Assembly: GCA_964590495.1 (NCBI GenBank)
Contig: CAZPWQ010000050.1
Coordinates: forward strand, 1-24,214
Origin: CAZPWQ01 sp964590495
GTDB taxonomy: Bacteria > Bacteroidota > Rhodothermia > Balneolales > Balneolaceae
Length of the DNA stretch: 24,214 nucleotides
Reading direction: 5' to 3'
Every line of letters begins with the position of its first letter. Position 1 is the stretch's first letter. The position numbers were made by a program, and so were the translations under genes. The notes beneath the pieces are model-generated. The model did not search any database, was not told the DNA's origin, and saw nothing but the letters and a program-made list of their open reading frames with translations. Positions 23,853 to 24,214 of this stretch are shown here, in pieces.

Positions 23853-24214
23853 TTACAGCTCAACCCTTGCCCCATCTTTCCGGGATGATTCCTGAATAGC
23901 CTGTACGATCCGGATATCGTGCAGTCCCTCTTCACCCGGAACAATAGGATCCTTGCTTTCCTTTATGGCCAGTGCGTCGTTATCCATCTGGCGGGCCTGC
24001 TGGTGGTTGGGATCGGGCGGCAGTTTTGTACCGTCACCGGCTTCTCCCTGTACCCCACTGTACGATTGAAACGGTTCCAGCTTGTACCAGTCGTCGCGGC
24101 AGTCAATGTTAAGATAGTTCATTGACTCTCCGAAACTGGTTTCCCCCTTGGCAACCACCCCTTCCGGAAATTCCAGCTCAAACTCGGTGAATTCATCGAC
24201 TTCACTGTATATAT
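23853..24214 (-). CDS. Gfo/Idh/MocA-family oxidoreductase, C-terminal part only
   Basis: The frame is open from the right edge (first full codon at 24212) to the TAA at 23853-23855, showing the last 119 residues. The C-terminal alpha/beta domain is recognisable: VAKGETSFGESMNYLNID, the DDWYKLEPFQSYSG strand, and the family-typical end NHQQARQMDNDALAI then PIVPGEEGLHDIRIVQAI and DGARVEL. In this family an N-terminal Rossmann domain binds NAD(P) and this part binds a sugar or cyclitol substrate; secreted Tat-exported members exist, but the N-terminus is outside the window. Substrate not predictable. Convergent with nothing; downstream of the stop lies the third G/C-run palindrome. Confidence 0.9.
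   Translation of the reverse strand, partial: IYSEVDEFTEFELEFPEGVVAKGETSFGESMNYLNIDCRDDWYKLEPFQSYSGVQGEAGDGTKLPPDPNHQQARQMDNDALAIKESKDPIVPGEEGLHDIRIVQAIQESSRKDGARVEL

Noticed and set aside
1..24214. tRNA, rRNA, CRISPR array, IS transposase, prophage
   Set aside because: I found no tRNA T-loop with matching stems, no rRNA sequence, no evenly spaced repeats, and no transposase or phage gene in the readable sequence.

Overview
The window looks like a chromosomal segment from the Bacteroidota/Balneolota side of the FCB group, probably a Balneolales-like or Rhodothermia-like marine or halophilic bacterium. The evidence is a BatA-type von Willebrand protein with the two-helix anchor, many lipoproteins with C-terminal lipoboxes, poor Shine-Dalgarno sequences with several GTG/TTG starts, a tandem RND efflux operon, and long intergenic spacers with the hairpin-rich dispersed repeats common in this group. 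The assignment comes from gene content only. A run of exactly 100 N (5086-5185) marks a scaffold join.

Layout. 1-1964 (minus): BatA/VWA membrane protein, cut by the window edge. It diverges from a large lipoprotein with a C-terminal beta-propeller (2098-4737). 4850-6080: two genes converge on the assembly gap and both lose their 3' ends, a four-helix-bundle (S23-like) protein and a TIGR01777-family NAD(P) epimerase. The epimerase diverges from a MauE/DoxX-type membrane protein (6158-6610). 6604-6892: small repeats and stacked hairpins. 7195-9974: a secreted pair, a DUF305 lipoprotein followed by an LVIVD-repeat lipoprotein. 9994-10301: a spacer built of nested direct and inverted repeats. 10327-11622: exported serine beta-lactamase-like hydrolase. 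11938-19576: one lipoprotein membrane-fusion protein plus two different RND permeases, an MdtABC-like layout without an outer-membrane factor or local regulator.

The most interesting locus is 19603-23101 (minus), a compact kaiC-kaiB-histidine kinase operon. KaiC is a double-domain RecA-like ATPase with both P-loops and the CI catalytic Glu pair. All three positions equivalent to the cyanobacterial KaiC phosphosites are Ser, and the C-terminal KaiA-binding tail is missing. KaiB follows 9 nt later and overlaps the start of a soluble PAS-HisKA_3-HATPase-REC hybrid kinase whose receiver has no DNA-binding domain. No kaiA is present. This looks like a self-contained KaiA-independent KaiBC timer or stress switch with its own phosphorelay output.

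Upstream of kaiC is about 750 bp without a convincing gene. It holds a near-perfect hairpin followed by a T-run, a short stretch reminiscent of half of an SRP RNA, and another copy of the G/C-run palindrome family. The window ends in the C-terminal third of a Gfo/Idh/MocA oxidoreductase (23853-24214, minus).
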